Under the pieces are notes generated by a model. That model saw only the letters and a list, made by a program, of their open reading frames with translations, ran no database searches and was not told the origin of the DNA. Positions 1 to 6,366 of a stretch of DNA of 23,554 nucleotides are shown one piece after another (position 1 is the stretch's first letter; every line of letters begins with the position of its first letter). The position numbers were made by a program, and so were the translations under genes. This DNA is from Thioalkalivibrio sp. (GTDB lineage: Bacteria > Pseudomonadota > Gammaproteobacteria > Ectothiorhodospirales > Ectothiorhodospiraceae). The stretch lies in assembly GCA_007136145.1 (NCBI GenBank), contig SLHN01000022.1, positions 1 through 23,554 of the forward strand, in the 5' to 3' direction.

Positions 1-30
1 AGGGCCGGCGCACGCGCGCCGGCCCTTTTT
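1..30 (+). terminator. Strong rho-independent terminator at the window edge
   Basis: Bases 1-11 and 16-26 are perfect reverse complements (11-bp GC-rich stem, 4-nt loop ACGC), followed directly by a T run at 26-30. This is a textbook intrinsic terminator. It would end transcription from a gene to the left of the window, so ccmF probably has its own promoter between 31 and 208. The stem is symmetrical, but only the plus-strand side has the T tract, so I read it on the plus strand. Confidence 0.9.
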
Positions 31-62
31 CCATTCGTTTTCCAGCGGCGGACTTGATGGCT

Positions 63-73
63 AACACAGTGTT
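63..73. promoter_or_regulatory. Short perfect palindrome upstream of ccmF
   Basis: AACAC-A-GTGTT is an 11-bp palindrome lying between the terminator and the ccmF start. It could be a regulator site for the ccm operon. I could not place a convincing -35/-10 pair around it, so this is only a candidate. Confidence 0.2.
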
Positions 74-208
74 CAACCGGCATGGTGCAGTGGATGATGG
101 TGGCGCCCGGACGCCTGGGCTGCCGACACCTGCCGCAGCGAACTGCCACGGGTTCGGCAGATTCGGTTCCGGGCTGTCCCGGTCTGGCCGCAATCCCGGA
201 GTGATCGT

Positions 209-2206
209 ATGATCCCGGAGTTGGGGCAGTTTCTCGTTACCCTTGCGCTCGTGCTGGCGTTCGTGCAGGGCACCGTGCCCCTGATCGGCGCGCGGCGTGG
301 CGACCGCCGATGGATGGCCATCGGCCGGCCACTTGCGCAGGCGCAGTTCGTGTTGCTGTTGCTGGCGTTCATGGCGCTGGCGTGGTCGTTTCTGACCCAT
401 GACTTTTCGGTCCGGAACGTCGCACAGAACTCATTTTCGCAGTTGCCCGCGGTCTATCGTTTTACCGCGACCTGGGGTTCCCACGAAGGGTCATTGTTGC
501 TCTGGACCGTCATCCTCGCGGGCTGGTCCGCGGCAGTCGCTGTTTTCTCGCGGCAGTTGCCGGAAGAGATGACCGCCCGGGTGCTGGGTGTGATGGGGCT
601 TGTCAGCGTCGGCTTTCTCGCGCTGCTCCTGTTTACTTCGAGCCCCTTCGAGAGGCTCTACCCGATTCCGGCGGACGGGCGTGATCTGAACCCGCTTCTG
701 CAGGATGTCGGCATGATTTCGCATCCCCCGTTGCTCTACATGGGTTACGTGGGTTTTTCCGTCGCGTTCGCGTTCGCGATCGCCGCGCTGTTGTCGGGGC
801 GTCTTGATGCCGCCTGGGCGCGCTGGTCCCGACCCTGGACGACGGCCGCCTGGATGTTTCTGACCCTGGGTGTCGGCCTCGGCAGTTGGTGGGCCTACCG
901 CGAACTCGGCTGGGGTGGCTGGTGGTTCTGGGACCCAACCGAAAACGCGTCGTTGATGCCATGGCTCGCCGGGACCGCGCTCATCCATGCACTGGCTGCC
1001 ACCGAGAAGCGCGGCGTCTTCGGCAACTGGACCGTGCTGCTGGCGATCGCTACCTTCTCGCTGTCGCTGCTGGGGACGTTTCTCGTGCGCTCGGGCGTGT
1101 TGTCGTCGGTGCACGCCTTTGCCACCGATCCGACCCGGGGGTTGTTCATTCTGATCTTTCTTGGTCTGGTGGTCGGCGGCTCGCTTACGCTGTACGCGCT
1201 GCGGGCGCCCCGGATGATCGGCGCCGGCTCGTTTCACTGGTTCTCGCGCGAATCGCTGTTGCTCGCCAACAATGTCTTTCTCGTTGCCGCGCTTGGGGCC
1301 GTGCTCCTGGGCACCCTGTATCCGCTGTTTCTGGATGCACTGGGTTTGGGCAAGATCTCCGTTGGGCCACCCTATTTCAACGCGGTGTTCGTGCCACTGG
1401 TGGCGCCGGTCCTGTTCCTGGTCGGGATCGGCCCGCTGGCCCGCTGGAGCCAGGCGTCGTTGCCAGATCTCGCATGGCGGTTGAAATGGGCGTTCCTGGT
1501 TGCGATGGGCACGGCCGCGCTGCTGCCGCTGACACTCGATGGGATGAATCTGCAGGTGACGCTGGGGTTGTTTCTCGCGCTCTGGATCCTGTTCACCGTA
1601 ATCAAGGGCTTTGCCGCGAGGGTCCAGCACCATCGCGGCCGCCGCCTGAAGCAACTGTCGCAGTTGCCGCGAGCATTCTGGGGCATGCAACTGGCCCACG
1701 CCGGGCTGGCCATGCTGGTGGTCGGGGTCACCATCGTGTCCAATTATGAAACGGAACGCGATGTGCGCATGCCGATCGGGAGTCACCTGGAACTGGCCGG
1801 CTATCGTTTCGTATTCCATGGTGTCGAGGAACTTCCAGGGCCGAATTACGTTGCCGGTCGGGGCACGATGGCCGTTACCACGCCGAGGGGCCGCGAGTTC
1901 ACGTTGTATCCCGAGAAACGGGACTACAATGCGTCGGGAATGGTCATGACCCAGGCAGCGGTGAACTACGGTCCGTTCCGCGACGTGTATGTGTCGCTGG
2001 GCGACCCTCTTGGCGATGGTGCCTGGACCGTTCGGGTCTATCACAAACCCTTTGTCGGCTGGCTCTGGGCCGGTACCCTCCTGCTGGCCTTGGGGGGCGC
2101 GCTGGCGGTTTCCGATCGGCGCTACCGGGTTGCGCTGCGCCGCCGAAACCCGATAGCCTCAAAGCCCGCATCGTTGAACGCGCCGGTGTCGGAGGGGACG
2201 GCATGA
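209..2206 (+). CDS. ccmF: Cytochrome c haem lyase subunit CcmF
   Basis: CcmF is the inner-membrane core of the system I haem lyase, which joins haem delivered by CcmE to reduced apocytochrome c in the periplasm. The 665-residue product has the usual family length and many membrane segments. The WWD-type motif WGGWWFWDPTEN is at residues 235-246. Four histidines match the positions known in E. coli CcmF: about H172 (ISHPPLLYMGY), H260, H302 (RSGVLSSVHAF) and H497. The start ATG follows GGAG at 198-201 with 7-nt spacing. It is the first gene of a ccmFGHI-type operon and its stop overlaps the ccmG start (ATGA). ccmABCDE are not in the window; the terminator at 1-30 separates ccmF from whatever lies to the left. 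Confidence 0.97.
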   Translation: MIPELGQFLVTLALVLAFVQGTVPLIGARRGDRRWMAIGRPLAQAQFVLLLLAFMALAWSFLTHDFSVRNVAQNSFSQLPAVYRFTATWGSHEGSLLLWTVILAGWSAAVAVFSRQLPEEMTARVLGVMGLVSVGFLALLLFTSSPFERLYPIPADGRDLNPLLQDVGMISHPPLLYMGYVGFSVAFAFAIAALLSGRLDAAWARWSRPWTTAAWMFLTLGVGLGSWWAYRELGWGGWWFWDPTENASLMPWLAGTALIHALAATEKRGVFGNWTVLLAIATFSLSLLGTFLVRSGVLSSVHAFATDPTRGLFILIFLGLVVGGSLTLYALRAPRMIGAGSFHWFSRESLLLANNVFLVAALGAVLLGTLYPLFLDALGLGKISVGPPYFNAVFVPLVAPVLFLVGIGPLARWSQASLPDLAWRLKWAFLVAMGTAALLPLTLDGMNLQVTLGLFLALWILFTVIKGFAARVQHHRGRRLKQLSQLPRAFWGMQLAHAGLAMLVVGVTIVSNYETERDVRMPIGSHLELAGYRFVFHGVEELPGPNYVAGRGTMAVTTPRGREFTLYPEKRDYNASGMVMTQAAVNYGPFRDVYVSLGDPLGDGAWTVRVYHKPFVGWLWAGTLLLALGGALAVSDRRYRVALRRRNPIASKPASLNAPVSEGTA

Positions 2207-2721
2207 GGCGCTGGATCCCCTTGCTGGTCTTTGCCGCGCTCGCGGCATTTCTCTACCTTGGGCTGTACCTCAATCCCAAGGAAGTGCCGTCGCCGCTGGT
2301 CGGGCGACCGGCGCCGGACTTCACCCTGCCCGTGGTCGGCAACCCCGGCGCAACCTTCTCGCCGGCTGATGTTCGCGGCGAAGTCTGGCTGCTCAATATC
2401 TGGGCACCCTGGTGCAGCGTGTGCCTGGAAGAACACAAGCATCTGCCGCGCATGGTCGCTGGCCGGGTGCCGGTATATGGACTCACCTGGAAGGATCTCG
2501 ACCGCGAGGCAGCCCCGTTGCTCGCCCGAAACGGCAGTCCGTACGTTATTGCAGTGGACGACAGGGACGGTCGCGTCGCGATTCGCTATGGGGTCACGGT
2601 GACCCCGGAAACCTTTGTGATCGACCGCGACGGGATGATTCGGATGAAACATGTGGGTCCGATCACGCCAGCCGTGTGGCAGGCCAAGTTCGAGCCCCTG
2701 CTCGGGGAGCTGGACGCGTGA
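2203..2721 (+). CDS. ccmG: Thiol:disulfide interchange protein CcmG/DsbE (copy 1)
   Basis: CcmG is a membrane-tethered periplasmic thioredoxin-like protein that reduces the cysteine pair of apocytochromes c before haem attachment. The 172-residue product has an N-terminal membrane anchor (residues about 4-23), a thioredoxin fold with active site WAPWCSVC (C71, C74), and a cis-proline region VTPETF followed by VIDRDG. The start overlaps the ccmF stop by 4 nt, which implies translational coupling. In E. coli CcmG the residue before the cis-proline is Ala (GAPETF), whereas here it is Thr. A second paralogue lies at 4609-5148. Confidence 0.95.
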   Translation: MRRWIPLLVFAALAAFLYLGLYLNPKEVPSPLVGRPAPDFTLPVVGNPGATFSPADVRGEVWLLNIWAPWCSVCLEEHKHLPRMVAGRVPVYGLTWKDLDREAAPLLARNGSPYVIAVDDRDGRVAIRYGVTVTPETFVIDRDGMIRMKHVGPITPAVWQAKFEPLLGELDA

Positions 2722-3263
2722 GCCGTTGCCTGGGCCTGTTCATGCTGATCCTGTGCATGGTGCCGGGACTCGCCGTTGGCAGTGTGCCCGCGACCCCCAA
2801 CGCGGATGACCCGTCTCTCGAGGCTCGCCTGAACCATCTGGCCGAGGATCTGCGCTGCGTGGTCTGCCAGAACGAGTCGCTGGCCGAATCGCGAGCCTCG
2901 CTCGCGCTCGACCTGCGGGAAGAGATTCGGGGCATGATGCGCGCCGGCCTGAGCGACGATGCGGTGGTCGAATCGCTGGTGGCCCGATACGGGGACTTCG
3001 TTCTCTACCGCCCACCGGTCAAGCCGTTGACCTATGTCCTGTGGGGAGGGCCGCTGGCCTTCCTGCTCCTGGGTCTCGGGCTGGCGGCCGCGACGCTCCA
3101 CCGACGCCGCCGCTCTGGCCCGCAACCCGGCATCGACCCTGCCGCCCTGCGCGAGGCCGCGCGATTGCTCAGGGCCGAGGATTCCACCGTTCCCGTTGCT
3201 CCGTCCGAGATTGTCGGTGCGGATTCCGGGACCCAGTTTCAAGAAGAGAGGACTTCCCCTTGA
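2718..3263 (+). CDS. ccmH: Cytochrome c maturation protein CcmH
   Basis: CcmH is an inner-membrane thiol oxidoreductase that works with CcmG and CcmF on the apocytochrome CXXCH motif. I chose GTG 2718 because it overlaps the ccmG stop (GTGA) and gives a signal sequence directly (CLGLFMLILCMVPGLAVG). The open frame extends further upstream, but only inside ccmG. The 181-residue product has the family motif LRCVVCQ (residues 45-51; C47 and C50), followed by NESLAESRA, a helical CcmH domain ending RYGDFVLYRPPV, a C-terminal membrane segment (about 106-128) and a basic tail. It corresponds to the N-terminal half of E. coli CcmH; the C-terminal TPR half is the separate downstream gene. Confidence 0.93.
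   Translation: MSRCLGLFMLILCMVPGLAVGSVPATPNADDPSLEARLNHLAEDLRCVVCQNESLAESRASLALDLREEIRGMMRAGLSDDAVVESLVARYGDFVLYRPPVKPLTYVLWGGPLAFLLLGLGLAAATLHRRRRSGPQPGIDPAALREAARLLRAEDSTVPVAPSEIVGADSGTQFQEERTSP
3247..3252 (+). promoter_or_regulatory. Ribosome binding site that bears on the ccmI start
   Basis: AGAGGA lies 7 nt upstream of TTG 3260 and 13 nt upstream of ATG 3266. The spacing favours the TTG, which would make the ccmH/ccmI junction a stop/start overlap like the ccmF/G and ccmG/H junctions. Confidence 0.5.
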
Positions 3264-3265
3264 AT

Positions 3266-4531
3266 ATGTTTGCTACCGTCGCACCCTTCTGGATTCTTTC
3301 CATCGTGATCATCGCGGCCGTTCTGGCCTGGGTCCTGCCGCCGCTGTTCCGGCGCCCCCCGGATGCCCAGGCCATGGATCGCCGGGACCTCAACATCGCC
3401 GTGTACCGGGATCAGTATCGGGAACTGGAAGAGGATTATCGCAACGGATTGATCAGCGCTGCGCAGCGCGAGGTCTCCCGAGCGGAACTCGAAGCGCGCC
3501 TGGCGCAGGATGCACTGACCGGCGCACCGTTTGATGCTGCCAGTGACACCGGCCATCGGCGTCTTGGCGGAACGCTGGCGGTACTGATTCCGGCGCTGGC
3601 GCTCGGCGTCTATCTGTTGGTTGGAGAACCCGGCTTTGTGGTCCAGGTGGCCGTCGCCGAACAGGCCGAGCAGGAGCGGGAGCGTAAGATCCAGGAGGCG
3701 TTGGCACGTCTGGAGGAACAGGTCGAGCAAGCGTTGTCCACTCTGGAGGAGGACGTGCGCAGGAACCCCGATGATGGGGTCAGTTGGACCTTCCTGGCCA
3801 ATGCCTACATTGCCCGCGAGCAGTGGGATGACGCGGAAGCGGCCTATGCGCGTGCCTACGAGTTGCTGCCCGAGACTGCCGTGGTCGTCTCGGGCTATGC
3901 CGAGACGCTGGCGGTCAATGCGGGGCTGGACCTCAGCGGTCGGCCCATCGCTTTGGTGCGTGAAGCGTTGCAGCTGGACCCGGATGACCACAAGGGCCTG
4001 GAACTGGCAGGAATCCACGCCTATCAGAATCGCGAGTTCACCACCGCGGCCTACTATTGGAATCAGCTTCTGCAACAGATGCCGGAGGATACCCCCGCGC
4101 ACGCTGAATTGACCTCGATGGTGCGCAATGCACGCGTACTTGGGCACACCGAGGCGTTCGGCGCCGCGGAAACGGGATCTACCGATATCGTCGCGGTGTC
4201 GGGCCGGGTCGAGCTGGCCCCCGAGTTGATCGGTCAGGCCGAGCCCGACGATGTCGTCTACCTGTTCGCGCGGACCGCAACCGGCAGCGGCCAACCACTC
4301 GCGGCCCTGCGTACCCGACTGGATCAATTGCCGGTTGCGTTCACCCTCGATGACAGCCTGGCGCTGAATCCCGAGCATGTTCTCTCCAACCATGAGAGCA
4401 TCACACTCGTGGCGCGGGTCTCTCGTCATGGTGACGCCAACGCCCGTCCAGGCGACCTTGAGGGGATTCTCGAAGGGGTCGATGTCGGACGCGGCGATGT
4501 GCTGCTGACGATCGATACGGTACGACCATGA
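3266..4531 (+). CDS. ccmI: Cytochrome c maturation protein CcmI (copy 1, full length)
   Basis: CcmI is the apocytochrome c chaperone that presents the C-terminus of the substrate to the haem lyase. The 421-residue product has two membrane segments, residues about 6-29 and about 95-115, on either side of a cytoplasmic loop (YRDQYRELEEDYRNGLIS...). A TPR domain follows from about residue 165 (NPDDGVSWTFLANAY...). The C-terminal beta-rich CcmI domain contains VSGRVELAPEL, VYLFARTA and LSNHESITLVARVSRHGDANARPGDLEG. The start is either ATG 3266 or TTG 3260. TTG overlaps the ccmH stop and is only 7 nt from AGAGGA (3247-3252), so it is at least as likely and would add two residues. Confidence 0.93.
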   Translation: MFATVAPFWILSIVIIAAVLAWVLPPLFRRPPDAQAMDRRDLNIAVYRDQYRELEEDYRNGLISAAQREVSRAELEARLAQDALTGAPFDAASDTGHRRLGGTLAVLIPALALGVYLLVGEPGFVVQVAVAEQAEQERERKIQEALARLEEQVEQALSTLEEDVRRNPDDGVSWTFLANAYIAREQWDDAEAAYARAYELLPETAVVVSGYAETLAVNAGLDLSGRPIALVREALQLDPDDHKGLELAGIHAYQNREFTTAAYYWNQLLQQMPEDTPAHAELTSMVRNARVLGHTEAFGAAETGSTDIVAVSGRVELAPELIGQAEPDDVVYLFARTATGSGQPLAALRTRLDQLPVAFTLDDSLALNPEHVLSNHESITLVARVSRHGDANARPGDLEGILEGVDVGRGDVLLTIDTVRP

Positions 4532-4596
4532 TCCTGGCCATGCACAGGCATCCGATGGACACTGTCGGCATGCACGTTGCCGCGAAGAAGGTCTGA
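4528..4596 (+). CDS. Possible tiny ORF (22 codons) coupled to ccmI
   Basis: An ATG overlaps the ccmI stop (ATGA, 4528-4531) and opens a 22-codon frame ending at TGA 4594-4596, 12 nt before the second ccmG. The peptide begins MILAMHRHPMDTV and is rich in Met and His (four Met and three His in 22 residues). I recognise no family. It may only carry ribosomes from ccmI to ccmG copy 2, or it may not be a gene at all. Confidence 0.2.
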   Translation: MILAMHRHPMDTVGMHVAAKKV

Positions 4597-4608
4597 CGGG
4601 TACCAACC

Positions 4609-5148
4609 ATGCGTGCACGCGTCCTGTTGCCGTTTCTTCCCGTGCTATTGCTGGTTGTTGCCGTCGGGTCGCTGGCGCTCGTTCTGATCTGGAACCTTGT
4701 GAATGTTCCCGAGCCCCTCGTGGGACGGGAAGCCCCCGACTTCGATCTTCAGGAACTCCGCGATCCACAGGCCCGGTTGACCCGCGCCGACATGCTGGGA
4801 GCACCGGCACTGGTCAATGTCTGGGCGTCGTGGTGCGTCACCTGTCGTCAGGAGCGCCCCACGCTGGAGGCGTTGCGCCGCATGGGGGTCCCGGTGTTCG
4901 GACTCAATTTCCGCGACGACCGGGAGCAGGCCCTGGCGTACCTGCAACGTGGTGGCGACCCCTTCAACGCAGTGGGATACGATCCCGATGGCCGCGTCAG
5001 CGGGCAGTGGGGCGCCCATGCCACGCCCGTGACCTTCCTGTTGGATCGGGACGGGATCGTTCGCTTCAAGCATGTGGGCCCGCTGCACGACGATTTGGTA
5101 CACCGGCAGTTGATCCCGTTGTACCGGCAACTGCAGGCCGAATCGTGA
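4609..5148 (+). CDS. ccmG: Second CcmG/DsbE-like thiol:disulfide interchange protein (copy 2)
   Basis: The 179-residue product has an N-terminal membrane anchor (residues about 6-28), the sequence PEPLVGREAPDFDL, a thioredoxin active site WASWCVTC and a cis-proline region ATPVTFLLDRDG. It is a clear paralogue of the protein at 2203-2721, with the same KHVGP element after the cis-proline strand, but the two are well diverged. It probably reduces apocytochrome thiols or CcmH. The usual PETF is PVTF here. Upstream is only a weak ACGGG (4596-4600) 8 nt from the ATG, so translation may depend on coupling through the small ORF at 4528-4596. Confidence 0.92.
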   Translation: MRARVLLPFLPVLLLVVAVGSLALVLIWNLVNVPEPLVGREAPDFDLQELRDPQARLTRADMLGAPALVNVWASWCVTCRQERPTLEALRRMGVPVFGLNFRDDREQALAYLQRGGDPFNAVGYDPDGRVSGQWGAHATPVTFLLDRDGIVRFKHVGPLHDDLVHRQLIPLYRQLQAES

Positions 5149-5186
5149 TCGTCCCGGACCCGGATCCTGGGAGTGAAAACGTAGCC

Positions 5187-5216
5187 ATGGAAGAACAGGG
5201 AAATTACCGAACATGA
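5187..5216 (+). CDS. Possible tiny ORF (9 codons), first of a coupled chain
   Basis: ATG 5187 opens a 9-residue frame whose TGA (5214-5216) overlaps the ATG of the next tiny ORF (ATGA 5213-5216). A weak GGGAG lies about 12 nt upstream. I report it because it is the first link of three consecutive ATGA overlaps leading exactly to the ccmI copy 2 start. On its own it would not be worth annotating. Confidence 0.15.
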   Translation: MEEQGNYRT

Positions 5217-5293
5217 AACCGATCCCACCCTTTTCCGTGTTTGCCCGAGCTTTCCGTGGCCCATCCTTTCGTGTTCAGGGGATCACCTCATGA
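5213..5293 (+). CDS. Possible tiny ORF (26 codons), second of a coupled chain
   Basis: The frame starts MKPIPPFSVFARAF and ends at TGA 5291-5293, which overlaps the next ATG (ATGA 5290-5293). The peptide is basic (Lys, Arg) and rich in Phe and Pro, and belongs to no family I know. The region is less GC-rich than the flanking genes. Function unknown; it may be a coupling leader or may not be translated. Confidence 0.2.
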   Translation: MKPIPPFSVFARAFRGPSFRVQGITS

Positions 5294-5370
5294 GAATTAC
5301 TGATGGAAACGGAGTCTCCTGGACGCAGGAAAAACGTTGTTGCTTGTCCGATATCTGGAGTCTTGCATGA
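5290..5370 (+). CDS. Possible tiny ORF (26 codons), third of a coupled chain
   Basis: The frame starts MRITDGNGVSWTQ, contains a Cys-Cys pair, and ends at TGA 5368-5370, overlapping the chosen ccmI copy 2 start (ATGA 5367-5370). AGGGGA (5277-5282) lies 7 nt upstream, a good ribosome binding site and the best support for translation in this chain. No homologue is recognised. Confidence 0.25.
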   Translation: MRITDGNGVSWTQEKRCCLSDIWSLA

Positions 5371-6236
5371 CCGCTTTTATCTTCTTGGCCGCGATGCTGA
5401 CAGCGGTTGCCCTGGTCTTTGTCTTTATTCCCCTGGTGACCAAGCGGCAGCCCGGTGCTCCGGCGCCTGTGCCGCGGAGCGGCTCTACCGGGTTGTCCAT
5501 CTACCGGAGTCAGATGGCGGAGCTGGACGCCGACCGTCAGAATGGCGTGCTTTCGGAGGCGCAATACCATGCTGCCCGGCTGGACCTGCAACGCAACCTG
5601 CTGGAGATTTCGGACAACGAGGTCCCGCGCGGCGTCACCGGGAAATCCTGGCGCTGGCCGGCGCTGGTGACGACGCTGGTGCTGGTCCCCGGTCTGGCCG
5701 CGTTGATTTACCAGGGCTACGGTGGCGGACCCCAGGCGCTGGATCCGCCCCAGCAGGTTGCCGCGCAAGCACCGACGACCGATGCCTCGGGCGAAATCGA
5801 CATGATCGTCACTACCTTGCGCAATCGGTTGGAGGAATCGCCCGACGACCCGGTTGGCTGGGCGTTGCTCGGGCGTGCGTACAAGGCAATGGGTCGGAAC
5901 CTTGCCTCGGTGCAAGCGTACGCGAAGTCGCTTGAACACGGTGGTGATCACGATGCGAACATCCTGATCGACTATGCCGATCTGCTCGGGACCGTTTCCG
6001 GAGGCAGCCTCGAGGGTCGCCCCCGGGACCTGATCCGCCGCGCGCTGGATATCGAACCCGATCATGTCACCGGACTCTGGCTGGCGGGAACCGCGGACTT
6101 TCGCGCGGGCAACTATAGCGGTGCGCGCGAGCACTGGGAGCGGCTTGCGCGCCTGCTTCCGTCGGGGTCGGAGAACGCCGCTGTGATCCGTGCCAATCTG
6201 AGCGAAGTGGACTCGCGCATTGCCGCCAGGGAGTAA
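5367..6236 (+). CDS. ccmI: Second CcmI/NrfG-like TPR protein (copy 2, short form)
   Basis: The 289-residue product has the CcmI layout: an N-terminal membrane segment (about 2-23), a cytoplasmic loop (LSIYRSQMAELDADRQNGVLSEAQYHAARLDL), a second membrane segment (about 92-111), and TPRs from about residue 145 (SPDDPVGWALLGRAYKAMGR...). It stops after the TPRs and lacks the C-terminal beta domain of copy 1. That layout resembles the TPR protein NrfG plus a membrane part. ATG 5367 is preferred because GGAG (5357-5360) is 6 nt upstream; in-frame ATG 5337 has no such site. It probably binds apocytochrome C-termini and was duplicated with ccmG copy 2. Confidence 0.9.
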   Translation: MTAFIFLAAMLTAVALVFVFIPLVTKRQPGAPAPVPRSGSTGLSIYRSQMAELDADRQNGVLSEAQYHAARLDLQRNLLEISDNEVPRGVTGKSWRWPALVTTLVLVPGLAALIYQGYGGGPQALDPPQQVAAQAPTTDASGEIDMIVTTLRNRLEESPDDPVGWALLGRAYKAMGRNLASVQAYAKSLEHGGDHDANILIDYADLLGTVSGGSLEGRPRDLIRRALDIEPDHVTGLWLAGTADFRAGNYSGAREHWERLARLLPSGSENAAVIRANLSEVDSRIAARE

Positions 6237-6272
6237 CCGCGGGTTTGCGGCGGATCGTTCATAAAACACCAC

Positions 6273-6279
6273 TACCACT
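6273..6279 (+). promoter_or_regulatory. NarL-like heptamer upstream of narX
   Basis: TACCACT fits the published NarL consensus TACYNMT. It lies 88 nt before the narX start in an AT-richer intergenic patch. A second match is at 6309-6315. This would be consistent with autoregulation, but single heptamers occur often by chance. Confidence 0.3.
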
Positions 6280-6308
6280 GCAATAACCATCTATGCTTAG
6301 GTGTTGAA

Positions 6309-6315
6309 TACCTCT
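6309..6315 (+). promoter_or_regulatory. Second NarL-like heptamer upstream of narX
   Basis: TACCTCT fits both TACYNMT and the stricter TACYYMT form of the NarL consensus. It lies on the same strand as the heptamer at 6273, 36 nt downstream, and 51 nt before the narX start. Confidence 0.3.
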
Positions 6316-6366
6316 TTTGGACAGGTTGGACGTTCAGCGTTGGTCCGGCGATGTTCGAGGAACCTT

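Noticed and set aside
82..204. A 40-codon frame just upstream of ccmF
   Set aside because: It ends 4 nt before the ccmF start but has no ribosome binding site, no recognisable features, and lies in the probable promoter region; open frames of this size are common at this GC content.
491..2044. Long minus-strand open frame (517 codons) opposite ccmF
   Set aside because: It is a codon-bias shadow of ccmF: low-complexity Gln/Arg/His-rich translation, no domain, while ccmF has all family motifs.
3239..4810. Long minus-strand open frame opposite ccmI and the second ccmG
   Set aside because: It is antisense to two well-supported genes, spans their junction, and its translation shows no recognisable family.
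5280..5290. GGATCACCTCA matches the 3' end of 16S rRNA (anti-Shine-Dalgarno region) just before a tiny ORF
   Set aside because: A 10-base match in 23 kb can easily arise by chance and there is no other rRNA-like sequence around it. It is not an rRNA fragment.
6237..6256. CCGC...GCGG hairpin after ccmI copy 2
   Set aside because: The 4-bp stem has no T tract, so it is not a convincing terminator.
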